Assembly (NCBI GenBank): GCA_022478985.1
Contig: JAKSZP010018538.1
Location: 62,001 to 126,000 of the forward strand
Source: Massospora cicadina
Taxonomy: Eukaryota > Entomophthoromycota > Entomophthoromycetes > Entomophthorales > Entomophthoraceae
Direction: 5' to 3'
DNA: 64,000 nucleotides
Below, one piece after another: positions 30,991-43,117 of this stretch. The notes beneath the pieces are model-generated. The model was not told where the DNA came from. It saw only the letters and a program-made list of their open reading frames with translations, and did not search any database. The position numbers were made by a program, and so were the translations under genes. Numbering within the stretch: the first letter of the stretch is position 1; each line of letters opens with the position of its first letter.

Positions 30991-33350
30991 TTGTCTGAAT
31001 ATCTGCATGCCTCTGAGGTCCTGTCTGCAACCTCTTACATCTAGTCTGCCAAGTCTACCAGCTGTTGCGCTGCCACCCCCTCTGCCTTTCACCCTACTTA
31101 TTCCTCAAAGCGCCTTATTTTTTTGCCCTCTGCACCTATCGCCATTGTGCCCACCGCATGAGAATCTGATGCGCCCAATGACTCTACTTTTGACAAGACT
31201 GTACCTCCCCCTTCGCCTTCATTCCTTTCATCTTTCCTCACTTCAACCCATCTATTGCTCATGCTACTACCACCTTCTGGTGTGCTGCAGTGACCTCAAC
31301 TAGCTCTTCAGACCAACAATACTTCCATTTTACAAGGGTGTGATGTCACAATCCATTTTGCTAATCTGTGGCATTTATAATATATGCAACTCAAAGAACA
31401 ATTTAGTTTAGGGGAGCATGTAAAGACTTGCTTTGCTTTCGCAATGTCAAACTTTTTGGTTTGCATAATCAATACCATATCAATTTGATAAACTTCGATC
31501 TGTTGGCTTCAAGTGAACTTCAACACCCTTTCAGAGTGTTCTCCCCTTATGTTCATAATATTTCCTCAATGTACGGTATATAACTTCCCACAAAAGCCAA
31601 GAGAAACCACCATCTAAGTAATATTTCTTTTCTTGGATCGCTTAAAAGATCTAAATAAGTAAATTAAAACATTCATTACTTTCCGCCTATTATATATTTT
31701 TAATGTCTTTGAGTTTGACGCCAGCTTTCTCTGAATAAAGTGGTGGTGCGCCGCCTCCTGGTAAGTTTTGGCAATTGTTAAAGCGCACCTCTGGCTGTCT
31801 CTGCTAGCCTCTCATCTCACCAGTCAAATTACCCTTGGTACTTAGACCAACATCTAGCAAAACCCAGGTGGTGCTTTATTACCCCTGGTGCTCCCCCGGA
31901 GCAACATTCACAATAACATTTGGGTTGAGTATAAGAATTTCTTTCCCTATGAAAGTGCAGCCTTTAGTGAAATGACTCTTGCAATTAATAAACCCACCGA
32001 TTATATTGATTTCCACTCCTTTAAGGGTAATATAACTTGGGCTTTCCTGTAAATCCCAAGACTTGGTTGCACCAACAATGCCTCAATCTTAAAAAAATAT
32101 CCCTATTAACTCAACTTTCCCTTGGCTGCTGACTAATGAAAATCTAGTGGTCTAGCCTTCCAGCATGCCTAACTTTTTCCCCTGATTAACTACAAAAGGA
32201 GCTCTTGGAGGTTGTTTACTTATGGCATCAATCCTGCCCTTTAGTTTTTGATTCCCAAAGTGGAAGCTACATTGCAGGTCTTGCGCCTTTGTGACATTCT
32301 GCTCCATTCACAGGGACACTCATCTTGCAATCCCCTTGCACCTTGATCCACTCTGCCGCTGACTACCCTTTCTGGGACCAATTTTTAGTATGCCGCACCC
32401 TCTGTTCCTTATGCTTTATATTAAGACTTAAATCATAAGTCTCCTCCCCTTGCCACTGTAGCAGCCTCTGCCCCTCCACCTTATGGCGTTGTCACACCAC
32501 CAATATAGTGGAACTTTTAAATGGGGTTTAATCCTCCCTCACCCTCCCTCCACTGCTGCAACTTAAGCTCGTTTATGAGCCAGCCATATAAAACCAATAT
32601 TCATGAATTGCGCAGGAGAAGATTATTGCTCAAGCCCCAGTCAAAAGCTTTAGTCAGTATTTTTGGGCCAACTAATCCAGCCCTAGCCAACCAACTCCAA
32701 TTGCTGGTCCAAATTTACTTATCTCAATATCACTCAAATCTCTTAAATGGGTAACCAATGACATTCAGCCTTTCTCATGAGCCTCAAGTTTTTTACAAGA
32801 ATTTTCAAGCTTCCCAAGTCTGATCCTCAGCGGCACTTCTGCCCTCACAGGGGCTCACTAGTTTATAATACTCACCATCAGCTCGCCATCAAAGTGCTGC
32901 TGCCCCCTCAAACACCCTGCTACGCCAAGATCATATAAAGCCATAAAACTTCTTGTCAAGGGAATTACCTGCCATATTTTCCAAGCCAGCTCTTTTTAGT
33001 AACCTGAGTATGATCAAGGAGCTTGCGTTTTATGGGCTGCACACGCGTTGATGACTCCAAGTTGGTGTTGTTCACACTAACTACCACAAAACCCAATAAA
33101 ATTTATAAATCCTTTTCTTATGTGCTGGAAATTGTGAGATATTCAGAGTTTTTCTCACCCAGACGTTGAGGCTCTTCATATTGCAGGTATCATTAGTAAG
33201 AAGAACTTGATGTTTTTGACCTTCAGCCCTATTTTTCCAATCCCCACTTCCATTATAGCCACTCTAACAAATTTCCTCAGTTCCACAGCAGATAAGAAAC
33301 CTCCAACACCACTTCTTCATCCAATATAGCGCTTAGGGTTTCCTCCATGG
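30990..33350 (+). pseudogene. C-rich Pro/Ser/Thr-rich decayed coding region, function unknown
   Basis: The plus strand is unusually rich in C and poor in G for this window. Frames are broken but carry low-complexity Pro/Ser/Ala/Thr protein-like stretches (for example VAASAPPPYGVV near 32460-32500), then less biased sequence such as YSEFFSHPDVEALHIAG near 33130-33190 read across a frame change. By position it could be a gag-like or accessory protein of an old element. Not identified. Confidence 0.35.
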
Positions 33351-34959
33351 TGCCATAATAAGAGTTCTATCATAGTATGAATTGGCACCCACAAATGAAA
33401 AACGCATGGTCTCCCACTCCCTATCAAAATGTGCTTCACTAATACTAAAAAAGAGAGCCCCCAGAATGGTTTTTTATACAGTTTTTTGGGCCTTTTTCAT
33501 GGGTAGTTTTTTTACAAAGGATTAGACTGATTATCATTCCAAACTTGGGTTTTGCCTTTCTTGGATTAGCCAAAACTCTTATAGTGTTTGGTCAGTGTAG
33601 CAGGCTTAAATTAGTAATAATGCCTAGATTTCTCATTCCTCTGCAAAATTAAGAAGTATGGTAACGTGAGTTTTAGATAAATTTCACAAAAATTCCTCCC
33701 TCACGATTATTGACAATGGATCCCCACTGAGTGATATCTCATTAAAGCTCATAAATTGCACAAAATACACTTCTTGACTATTTTAATATATAGAGTCTGG
33801 AACTGTGGTACCTCAGTACATATGATCTATTAAATCTTACTCCTTAATACTCATCTGTTTGTTACCTGTCATTAGTCACTTCAGCCATAGCATTCAATAC
33901 CCAACTAAGAACTCCTGTTACAAACTCAAGCCATCATAGATATACGCCCATTATTTATCACTCAGATGGGCTTCTATTCTTGTTGGAGCATCAGGTTCCC
34001 TTGATATAGAAACCTCAGTGTATGATAAATAGAACATCAAGACCAGAAATGCATATTATATAAGGATGACTAAGATTAACGCATTATATACCATATGCAA
34101 AATTCCTGGGTTTATTTTTCCTCACCATTCAATTAAAGCCATAAATTATAGCCTCAGTATGTTCAAACCTTCCTTGAAAAGCAATAATTCCCAGTTTACG
34201 TATTTCAATACGCCCACATTACCAGCTTAATCATTTCTGATTGATCTGCTTGTCCACTAGGGATTGATCTCACAAATGGATGTTGAGTTATCAATTATAT
34301 GCAATATCTATTGTTTGCAGTATTATCCTGGATGATTATTAAGTAATTTGTGAAGATGATTCATTGGTTCATTATGATGGATAGCTTAATCCTCATCAGG
34401 GGTGATCAACGACAATAAACATGTAATTAAATTGTCCATATTACTTGATGACTTACTTGACTTGTAAAGTTGATTATATTTAGTTGCCAATCAACTAAGG
34501 GTTTATGAGTTGCTGGAGAGCTATTCTGCTTGTAATAAAGAAACTTACAATTTAACCTTTTTCAGGATTTCAACCTGCTGTTTATAGCTAAGAGTCCCCT
34601 TACCTAAGCAGGTTGTAAACTATTAATAATTCGTTGAGAGTTGAGCGAAGGTGTGGAAAACATATTTTGTAGCAACTTGGAAGAGTCACATTGAGAGTCA
34701 GCGAGAGAATCCAATTGAAAAAGTTGAGGAGGATTATCGTTTTGTGTGACCCTGGAGAGTTGATTCATCAGCAATGGCTGCTGTATCCAATAGGGGCGCC
34801 AAGCAAAGCATTGGGCGTCAAATTCCCTATAAACTCTCTTGTGTTTTTTAAAGAAGACCAAATTGAGATAAAATATTTATAAATGAAATTTCATAATCTA
34901 AACTATTATGCTATTGTGTTTAGAGTTGGAAGGACAAGAAGATCCTTTGTCTATAACAT
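33351..34959. other. No gene recognised
   Basis: AT-rich, short broken frames only. The longest frames (about 34604-34882) overlap on opposite strands and match nothing I know. Confidence 0.45.
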
Positions 34960-35265
34960 TTCTGTGATCTCCGTGGACTCTGCATAATAAGAAGTGATGG
35001 GAATAACATCTGAACCTGAGCTGAGGCTAAGTTCTACCAAAGAGGGAAGAATTACCTACAGATTTTCCAGTGATACCACTTAAAATTAGGACAAGCACCA
35101 GGTTGGCGTTGGATTTAATGACCATCTTAACTAAAAAAATCTCAACTAGAGTAGTAGTCTTCATACTATTAAAACCCATATAATTATTTATCAAAAAATC
35201 AAACAACTCACATAAAAGAAACCCGTGCAGTTGAACAAGGGAACTAAAGCAATTTACTATCCAAA
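34960..35265 (+). repeat. Partial LTR-like block related to the E4 LTR
   Basis: Shares GCGTTGGAT, AGTCTTCATACTATT, AATCAA-C-CA and GCAGTTGAA words in the same order and spacing as the last 200 bp of the E4 LTRs (25208-25383 and 28905-29079). The left extent is unclear and the end lacks a clear AACA. A diverged solo LTR is the simplest reading. Confidence 0.6.
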
Positions 35266-35273
35266 AAGTGTAT

Positions 35274-35588
35274 ATGGAACCTGAACATTTAACAATCGAT
35301 TGTCAATTGAGTAGCACCAGCTCCCAGTTTATAAACCAAGTAATGGCTGCCTCCCTATTGTTAAAACAAAAGCTAAAAATCTCAAATTTCCCAGCTGGTT
35401 GCATGTTGAATGGATTAGGCTCTTGTGTAGAGAATTTCTTAATTACACTAGAAAAATGGCAAAATTACATCAGGTAAGTTCCTCACTGCCACCTATTTTC
35501 TAAAGTTATCCCTTATTTCACAATTTCCTAAATCCCTTTTTATTTGATTTTTGTAGCAAGATCTATTACTTTAAGTTTTATTCTTAAT
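35274..35588 (+). CDS. Possible spliced short ORF after an LTR-like block, function unknown
   Basis: ATG at 35274 opens a 67-codon frame (MEPEHLTIDCQLSSTSSQF, then MAASLLLKQKLKISNF). It runs to CAG-GTAAGT at 35472-35480, a consensus 5' splice site. A matching acceptor, TTTTTGTAG, ends at 35557 after a pyrimidine-rich stretch, defining an 83-base intron of fungal size. Splicing would replace the immediate stop by about ten more codons, ending at 35588. It follows an E4-like LTR block by nine bases, so it could be the N-terminus of a retrotransposon protein. No domain recognised; splicing is inferred only from the sequence signals. Confidence 0.35.
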
Positions 35589-35899
35589 TTTATAATTTTT
35601 TATGTTGGCACCCTTTATTGCTTTTATCAAAAGATTTTTATAATTTAAAAACTTTTCTGCAACTAATTGCGCTTCAAACAATCGCAGGCAAAGCATGCCT
35701 TGATTTACCATTGTTGAAAAAGGTAAACAGCTTAATGAGGTATCTACTACCATGGCGCGCCCAATAAACCCTTTTTAACCAAATTATGTGACAATTTTAT
35801 GATATGACTCTTTCCTTCAACATGCAAACCCAGGAACTGCAATCCAAGAAGAGATTGTAACATAAACATTTCATTAAAACCCAAAGCTGATCCATGATA

Positions 35900-35940
35900 T
35901 AGACCAGTGCCTTCACAAGTGAGGGCGCTGGTCTATTTTT
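35900..35940 (+). other. Strong hairpin followed by a T run
   Basis: TAGACCAGTGCC (35900-35911) pairs with GGCGCTGGTCTA (35924-35935), 11 Watson-Crick pairs and one G-T, with a 12-base loop; then TTTTT. Could be structured element RNA. No terminator function is assumed in a eukaryote. Confidence 0.6.
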
Positions 35941-36780
35941 TATTTCTTTATTCCACTGTTTTTTACTAAAACATCTAGGTTTTTATTAAGTTTTGGATTT
36001 TTGTTTAATTAAAATACATCTTTTGCATTATGGAGCGCATTATGACCAATATGTCCCTCTTAGGTAGCTTATCCCTTGTAAGATAGAAAACTGCGGGGGC
36101 TTTATGACACTTGTTTCTTAGTGTCTCAGTTAGTTCCGCATAAATATTGCAGCGCTTGCCAAAGTAATCTAAACTCCCCCCAATACTAACAGGATATAGG
36201 AGCTAAAAATAATATAATCTAAATAGCAGGGTTTCACTAAAATCCATGTCCATATGAACATACCACCATGACATCTAATGGATATTTGGCGTAAACAACC
36301 CCCTAAAGAAATTTTTACATTACCAATGGATGCTAGACTTCACATTTATGGGCTAATCTCATTGTTACTAGACAAATTCACATATGATTACTAAATTGTT
36401 GTTCCTAGAACTGCAATCACATATGTACTACTGCTGCAAGTCAAAACAGTCACCAGCTTAAAAGGTTTGAACACTTATGTGACTTTGGCCTGGAGTAACC
36501 ACATGCTGTAGCACTAGTGAAGGTCTCATTTAACAAGTTTAAGGAAAGATAGAGGAAGAAGGTAAGGTAATTACTATATGTATGCTTATCTTTTCTCTAC
36601 TACTACATATGACTTTGAAGGAAGAAAGGCGTAGCTCATAGCTATAATATAAGAAGCACTTTACCTATAAGAGCTCAGATTTACTAAAAAGTAAGTTTGA
36701 TGAATCTCATGTTTTATTAAAGCACAAAAGGCTATAAGAGTAAGGATACTAGGTCATTAAGTTGTCCCTGGATCATTACC
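35941..36780. other. No gene recognised
   Basis: AT-rich sequence between the hairpin and the E5 RT. It should hold the missing 5' part of E5 pol, but I see no protease or early RT motif. Confidence 0.4.
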
Positions 36781-37860
36781 TTTGTGTCTGCAGAAGGATA
36801 CCATTAACAGGTAGTAAAAAAATATTAGCCACTCAACTTAGTAACCAGGAGGGACTTTTAACATTTTTCACAAAGTGAAAACACCTTTGACTACTCTAAG
36901 GACTAATATTTTTGGCCCTGGATCTTAGTAATAGCTATTAGTAGATCAAACTTTAAACCTGAAGATTGGGTCAAATGCACCTTAGTTACTAATGAGGGCC
37001 ATTCAAACTGAATTAGATGCCGCAAGGTCTTTTTAACGCCCCACAATTCCAGCGAAATAATGGATGTACTTTTAGGAGACCCAAAACTATTGTGTGTATT
37101 AAAATATCTTGCCAATATCTTGGGGTTTTTAAAAGATTTATTGTGAACCTTGATTATCTTTGGTAAGTATTGAACCTACTCTGTCATGCATCGCTTAATC
37201 TTAAACCATCCTAGCTTTACTATATTTAACCAAAAAGGAGTTCATAGGGCATTAAGTGATGAATTAAAGAAATCCTACCAGTTCAAAGTTAATGTAATCA
37301 GGAAGATGCCGTCCTCATAATCTGAGTGAAATTCGGGTATTTCTCATAATGGTGTAATTCTAACGCTTATTTCTAATCAGTTATCCATCCTCGTGGAACC
37401 TTTTGTAAGTACTTTTTCCAAAACTAGTAACTTTTAAATGGAACCCAGAGCATAATCAATCCTTTAAACTTATATGTATTGTCCTGATCAAAGACATTCT
37501 TTATTTACACTAAATAAAAAGCCTACTTCTAATAATTATTACTCCATTAACGTGGCTGTAGTCGCTAGTTAAGCACAACATGACAACCAAAGAATAGATA
37601 ACAACGTGGCATACTTTAACAAGATTTTATTTAAAGCAGAACAAAAATATAGTGTAGTTGAGGAAGAAATTCTTGGTTTACTATTAATCATATATCATTT
37701 TTTGGTCCTACCTATATGGGATGTACTTTACAATAATCACCAAACATGTCTCAATCTGTCAATAACAGAAATTAAAAGATCTAGATGTGATATTGTCAAT
37801 ATGGGCGCTCAAATTTCAGAACTATGACTACACTTCTCACAAAACTAGGTGATCTATCAG
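36780..37860 (+). pseudogene. E5 reverse transcriptase and RNase H (decayed)
   Basis: Plus strand. FLALDLSNSY at 36910-36939 keeps the first catalytic Asp. KLN-stop-MPQGLFNAP follows at about 37007-37045. The YLDD box appears only as Y-stop-N near 37100. RNase H is seen as VAYFNKILFKAEQKYSVVEEEILGLLLIIYHF (37603-37700) and NHQTCLNL, matching the family's AYFSKTLSKAEQNYSV-EKEIL-ALL and DHxxLxxL stretches. Many stops. No LTR pair could be assigned, so the element borders are unknown. Confidence 0.8.
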
Positions 37861-38089
37861 AACTCCAATAGGCAAACTTATATCCTATCCTTGCTGTTCT
37901 AACCCTTAAGTAAGGTTGTCTGAACAATCTTATAAGCCAATTGAAAGATCATAATTAAAAACCATAGAATATTAAACAGGGTGAAGAGGATGACAATATA
38001 TATCCAGTCACAAAAAATGTTTTATAATGGAATTTAAAATGGCTAGCATATGTAAGACCCTCATCCTGGACTGAGGTCATTATTTAAAA

Positions 38090-38700
38090 AACACTCTTTT
38101 GTGGGGCACGGAGCTCTAAAGAAGACATATGATTGTGCTACAAAAGAGATGTTACTGATACTTAAAGATCATGACTATTCAGGAGGTGTTGAAGGCATGC
38201 TTAACTTTTAAACACAAGCCTGACCCAGACCAGGGGTACAGCATCATGTGAACCTTATTTTCTATTTGGCATGACCAGCATTAAAGTGGTCAGACCTTGC
38301 TTACTAGCCTCCATGGCTATCAATATATCCTTCTTGCAGTAAACCACTTGAAGAATTGGAATGAAGCTATATCTATACCAGTGGCATTGACAAAAACAAC
38401 CATCCTTTTCCTCTTCTATTCTGTTCTCACACAACTTGGCTACCACAGATCATACTTTTAGACTATAGGATTAGATTTATTTACATGGTGTAAAAGAGCC
38501 AAAATCTCTATTTAACACCATCCTAATGTTTGCACAATTTAACACTATAACTTAGGGGATGGTAGAACAAGAAAACTTATTGCTGGCATTAGTTATTAAA
38601 TATGGTCACAACCAATCCTACGCAATGGAAAAAATATCCGCCAAGCGCCCTATTGTAAGATAATGTAAGTTAACACAGTGTGATCAATATGTCACTCACC
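38090..38700 (+). pseudogene. E5 integrase (decayed)
   Basis: Zinc-domain remnant VGHGALKKTYD-ATKEMLL near 38100-38160 resembles GHxGxxKTYxLIxRDFxW. The core part VNHLKNWNEAISIPVALTKTT near 38340-38400 resembles the VDHFSKWVEAIPIP stretch after the first catalytic Asp. The rest is broken. Confidence 0.65.
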
Positions 38701-39634
38701 CAGACTCAATATTGAAGAATATTTCAATTAGCCGTTATCATAAAACTACTGTTGGAAGCTGCTGTGCTTGGCAATGCCAAATAACCATGTGGGCTTTGGC
38801 TGACAAGTTAATATGATTTCAGGAAAATGTTGCAGAAGGCATTTTTATGACCATCACTAGGAAAAACGCACAATATAATACCCAACAAAATGCACTACAT
38901 ACTGTAAGTCCTGAGGAACATCCCTGCATGTGAACAAGGAGGAGTTCCACCATAGAACTATGAAGGATCATAAGAAGTCGGCTTTGCCATTATCAACAAT
39001 AGAAAATTACCCATGTAGTGGATGAGAGGTGCATCTCATCTACCTTTGAAGGTTTTACACGCTATTGTCCTCACCATAATTAAGGAGTTGTTGGGTAGGA
39101 TTAGGGGGTGTGTAAGATGGTAATGCATTTTGGGGTCAGCATCAGCGTTAAGCTGTCTTTCCCTACAACATGGTAAGATTGGAGAAATAAGTTTAAGTCT
39201 CTTTAGGAGGAATAACATATTTCAAATGCCATCGAGTTGGCCCTACCTTTTTGAGCTGCATTAGTCCCCAAAATTTTTGACTCACTAGTTAATACATTGA
39301 GACCATCTACAATAGGTTTAGGATTTTTAATACCACTTATTTAAGTTTGGAATATGGCGTACGCACCTGCCCATGGCTTGCCCTGCCCATCCCTCTGGAC
39401 ATCTTATCTATCTGCCAACAAGTGATTGAGTTGTGAAAACGTTTGAAAAAAATTGGATATTAATCTGAACAATGGTAAGAATGATCTGGGCTTGCATACT
39501 CATTCTTCCATGATAATAAGTGTTAGCTAGTATGTCATACCTCAAATCGTGATGCATTAGGGGTAAATTATCTTAATGCACCCCCATTTATTAATTAAGC
39601 GATTTCTATGGCAGCAAGTCCAGTAGGTTTTGCT
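38701..39634. other. No gene recognised; left flank of E6
   Basis: Broken short frames on both strands. May contain the 3' part of E5. The last bases, GTCAG at 39635-39639, are the left E6 target duplication. Confidence 0.45.
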
Positions 39635-39639
39635 GTCAG

Positions 39640-40205
39640 TGTCAGGAGAACGGGGGTTGATACAACGTATCCCTTAATTTTTTGAGGCCAGGAGACCCAA
39701 AGTTCCTGGTTGTTGGATTATAAGTTTTACTTTTTTTGGCTGAAAAGTCTTCACTCATGTTACAATGCCTTGAGTGGTATATTATAGTTATATGTTTGTC
39801 CCTAAATGATTTCAAAGGTAAACTAAATTGTTATTGATGAAAGAGAGTAGTCTTTATTTGCTTAAAATCATTATTATATGGGAGATCAGGGAGATTTCTT
39901 TGGTAAATCTCCAAACACTCCAAGCTAAGATCTATACTTGTTACAGAATTGGGGATTATACAGAAGGCTTGTCATTTAGGCTGGACAGGATTCAATCCCT
40001 GCATAGATTGGGTTTAAAACCCAAGATTAGAAAGCTTTGGGGAGCTATAGGTGACCGCATGAGTTGGGGTTAATCCCCAATGTCAGAAGGCTGTAATTTT
40101 CATCAGGGATTATCCCCAATAAAGGTTTATGCTATTTCGTCAGATTGAGCTTGATTTCCTTCATCCACCACATCTAAATCTCCAGATTGGGTAGGAATCC
40201 TGAAA
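39640..40205 (-). repeat. E6 3' LTR
   Basis: Starts TGTCAGGAG; pairs with 49621-50185 (shared TATCCCTTAATTTTT, ATATGTTTGTCCCTAAATGA, CAGGGATTATCCCCAATAAA). The end is TGAAA where the other copy has CAACA. Confidence 0.92.
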
Positions 40206-40218
40206 AAGCCCCCTCTTG
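40206..40218 (-). other. E6 polypurine tract
   Basis: Minus strand AAGAGGGGGCTT against the 3' LTR. Confidence 0.85.
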
Positions 40219-40740
40219 ATATTGGCATAGGGGGGAACTAACGTAGATTTGACTATGTAAGCAGTTTATTATGTTAAACTGACCAACCTCTACAATTGTG
40301 TGTTTGTTGCCCCGCTTATACATACCTTTGTAGGTCCTCAACCTGTTGATGCCCAATTTGTTTTTGTAAACTCCAGGACAAGGATGGTGATAAGGACTAG
40401 GTCATATGGTTGGAAGGTGTTCAGAAGTTCATGCTTGTCATTAATTTAATTAGTTAATCTACTAGTGGTAGAAGATAAGTTTTGGAAGCTAGAGCCTGGA
40501 GTCAGATTATTTCATTGGGAATGCTTCACATAGTAACTTCAGGGGCGTCAGGTAAAGCTTGATCTAACATGGCCGGCACATAAGAAGGCAACTGGATATT
40601 TCTTTCATACAAAGCCTGGAAGGGCGACATCTTAATTATTTGGTGGTAACTTATTCTGTAGGCAAAATCTCATTAGTCAGATATTGAGGCCAGTGAAGAG
40701 GGTCAGTCATGAACATTTTCTGGAGGGTGGCAGTTAGGTG
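40219..40740. other. E6 integrase tail and 3' region, not resolved
   Basis: Should hold the integrase C-terminus and 3' untranslated region on the minus strand. Only short broken frames are visible. Confidence 0.5.
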
Positions 40741-41340
40741 TCATTCACCTGCTCTACCATTCCATTGGTCGCAGAATGGTATGGATTGGAAAATACTTGA
40801 GTGAGTCTCATCAGTTTTGGATAAATCTTTCACTAGCAATGATCGGAAGTTTTGTTCTTTATTAGAGAGAATTATGTTAGGTAACCCATTCTGGGTGATA
40901 ATCTGATTATATAATAATTTGGCGGTAGCTTTTGCTGAAGCGGATGGTAGCAATACAGTTTTGATCCACTTGGTTAAATAATCTATGCATAAAAGGAGGA
41001 ACTGATGACCATTAGAGGCTTGAGGGAGCTCCCACAACATCAATGCTAATAGTATGTAAGGGTTCACAGGGTTGAACCGCTGGATGTTGAGATTGGGGAT
41101 TAGGTCCAGCTTGACTTTTACATACCAGGCAGGCCTCTAATACATCTTGGAAAGAAACAAGCATTTCTTTCAAATAACATTGAGTCTGAGCAACTGGTAA
41201 GTTTTCTAAATTCTCCATGGTTGACTTGCTAATGTCCCTCCAATATGACGTCTGTTTAAGCTGAAGGTCGTACATAGGGCAACCATTTTTGGGACATGTG
41301 TTTGTACAGTTGGCCATTTTTGACTTCAAGATTCACCCAT
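40741..41340 (-). pseudogene. E6 integrase (decayed)
   Basis: Minus strand. The zinc-domain end reads EACLVCKSQAGPNP (about 41090-41135), giving the C-x2-C pair. The core begins TISIDVVGAP (first catalytic Asp kept), then CIDYLTKWIKTVLLPSASAKATAKLL and GLPNIILSNKEQNF. Here the second catalytic Asp of ILSDKGQNF is Asn and the next Gly is Glu, both explained by G-to-A changes. QWNGRAGE near 40745 is the degraded third block. Two overlapping frames show one frameshift. Confidence 0.9.
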
Positions 41341-41429
41341 ATTTTGCTAATTCCTTTTGAAGGGTCGTGGATTCTTCTTTCCATATTTGCAATTGAGTTA
41401 GGAGGTCGTAGAGTCGATCCTTTTAAGGG

Positions 41430-41900
41430 TCATTTAGAGCTAATATGGGAAGCTGGGATAAGCAATCCACATTTTGGTGTATAGGCCCTTGTCAATGTAT
41501 GATGGATTAGTTGTAGTTTTGAAGTTTTAACGCCCATTGGACTAACCTCCCAACAGGGTCCTTCATTAGCTGTAGCCATTGCAAGGAAGCATAATTGGTG
41601 ATAATGATAAAACGTTTTTTGTATAAATAAGGTCAGATATGTTAAATAGCCAGTAGTCCCACCAAGCATTTGCATTCCGTAATGCTTTAATTGCATTTGG
41701 CTCTGGTTAGGCTTTTGCTATGGTAGACAATAGTATTGTCCACTTAGTTTTTGTTGTGATGAGATAGTATGGCTTTAATGGCTATTTTGCTAGAATTAGT
41801 AAAGAGGAGAAAGGGTTTATCGAAATTAGTATGAATAAGTATTGGAGAATGGGAAAGAGATGTATAGCAGGTCAAAAGGCTGCTGTTGCTCTTCTTTTCA
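41430..41900 (-). pseudogene. E6 RNase H, C-terminal part (decayed)
   Basis: Fragments in three frames on the minus strand: FIIITNYASLQWLQL, PVGRLVQWALKLQNYN and IIHxQGPIHQNVDCLSQLP. They correspond to the TDHxALxWL, GRLxRWALxLQ and HxPGxxNxxADxLSR motifs of the family. Confidence 0.8.
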
Positions 41901-42049
41901 CTGGAAGGGCATTCCTTTTCACAATAAATATACTAGAGGCTCAGTGGTGTCAGAAAAGTGGGAATAGATTGGTGAAAATTTCAACCATCTCCCCAAAAAA
42001 CTTATACATTTAGTAGGGGACTTAGGGTGAACATCTTAGTTTTGACCAG

Positions 42050-43110
42050 GACCTTGTCATCCATTGGAGATATTCTTGCTTTCCTTATTTTATGGTAAAA
42101 AATCCATTTCGCTCTAAAAAAGGAGCGCATTGACAGCTTTAGATACAACAAGGCTTGCCATAACCGCTGAAAAAACTTGCTTAAGATGATCTATGTGTTT
42201 GAGAAAGGTTATAAAATGGTATTATTGCTGAAATAAACTAGCATACAATAACGTTTCAAATTACCTAAAAATACGTTTATAGTGATTTAGAAAGTAGCAA
42301 GAACGTTACTTGACCCTGCAACATCTAAGTTGGCTCAAATATACCTTATCTTTGAAATGAGGGCGTATTTTTCATGGTCTTCAGCAACAAATCAACTTGC
42401 CAGTACCACTGGCAAGATCCATAGCCAAAAAAGTGGGAACCCAACATCACGAATAAGGAATCATTTATAAGTGGCAATGTAAAGCTATCTTTTTTTGCCT
42501 TAATCAAAGGCGGCAACATTCCATGAAAACATGGTCGCCACCATCCTTATTCCAAGTTAATAGGAGTGGGGGTGCCCAAGGCTTTTAGAAGGCACAAGTA
42601 ACCAGGCTTCCAACAGTTCTGTAACTTTAAGGCCACTTGAGCTTACTCAACTCTAGATCTTTGATATGGCTGAGATTTAATTGGAGGGTGAACCTCAGTT
42701 CCAAAATTAAGTGAATTACCCCAGAATGTTTTCTGTAATCACTTGGTCCTGAAAAAAATATTACAATATTCCTCAAGGCTGTAATTGACGTTATGGCATT
42801 TTTCAGGGGTGAGAGTGTCTCTAATTCTACTTTTGACCAAAGCTATGGTGGGTAGGGGATCGAACCATCTTTCTTGTAAAGAGATAAAACAACTCATGTC
42901 AGCAATGTTTTCAATGGGACATAGTTTCACACAATTTTTAGGAGAATACTGCGGGACTCAGAGGGTTTGATTATTATATCCCTAATATAATATAGATAGC
43001 TTTCCCATAAGCAGGATCCAAAATTCCTATACAGATCAACGCTTATTTGATTGAAGGTTTTGAGTGTCCACTTAGCTCCAAATCTTGATTAGTAGGGGTG
43101 AGAATCTTGA
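42050..43110 (-). pseudogene. E6 reverse transcriptase and pre-RT segment (decayed)
   Basis: From the E7 junction downward on the minus strand: IALVKSRIRDTLTPEKCHNVNYSLEEYCNIFF (pre-RT), VHPPIKSQPYQRSRVE, and ALGTPTPINLE (equivalent to SPWAAPTLLxxKK). Next is FLAMDLASGT near 42390-42425 (first catalytic Asp kept), then FEPT-stop-MLQG near 42330. The YLDD box is not readable. Several frameshifts. Confidence 0.8.
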
Positions 43111-43112
43111 TC

Positions 43113-43117
43113 CTTGT
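43113..43117. repeat. E7 target-site duplication, left copy (CTTGT)
   Basis: CTTGT at 43113-43117 and at 46676-46680, directly flanking the two E7 LTRs. Confidence 0.88.

Noticed and set aside
35750..35765. CpG-rich GGCGCGCC cluster after a possible LTR end
   Set aside because: Considered as a PBS (TGGCGCGCC), but no LTR pair or PPT supports it.
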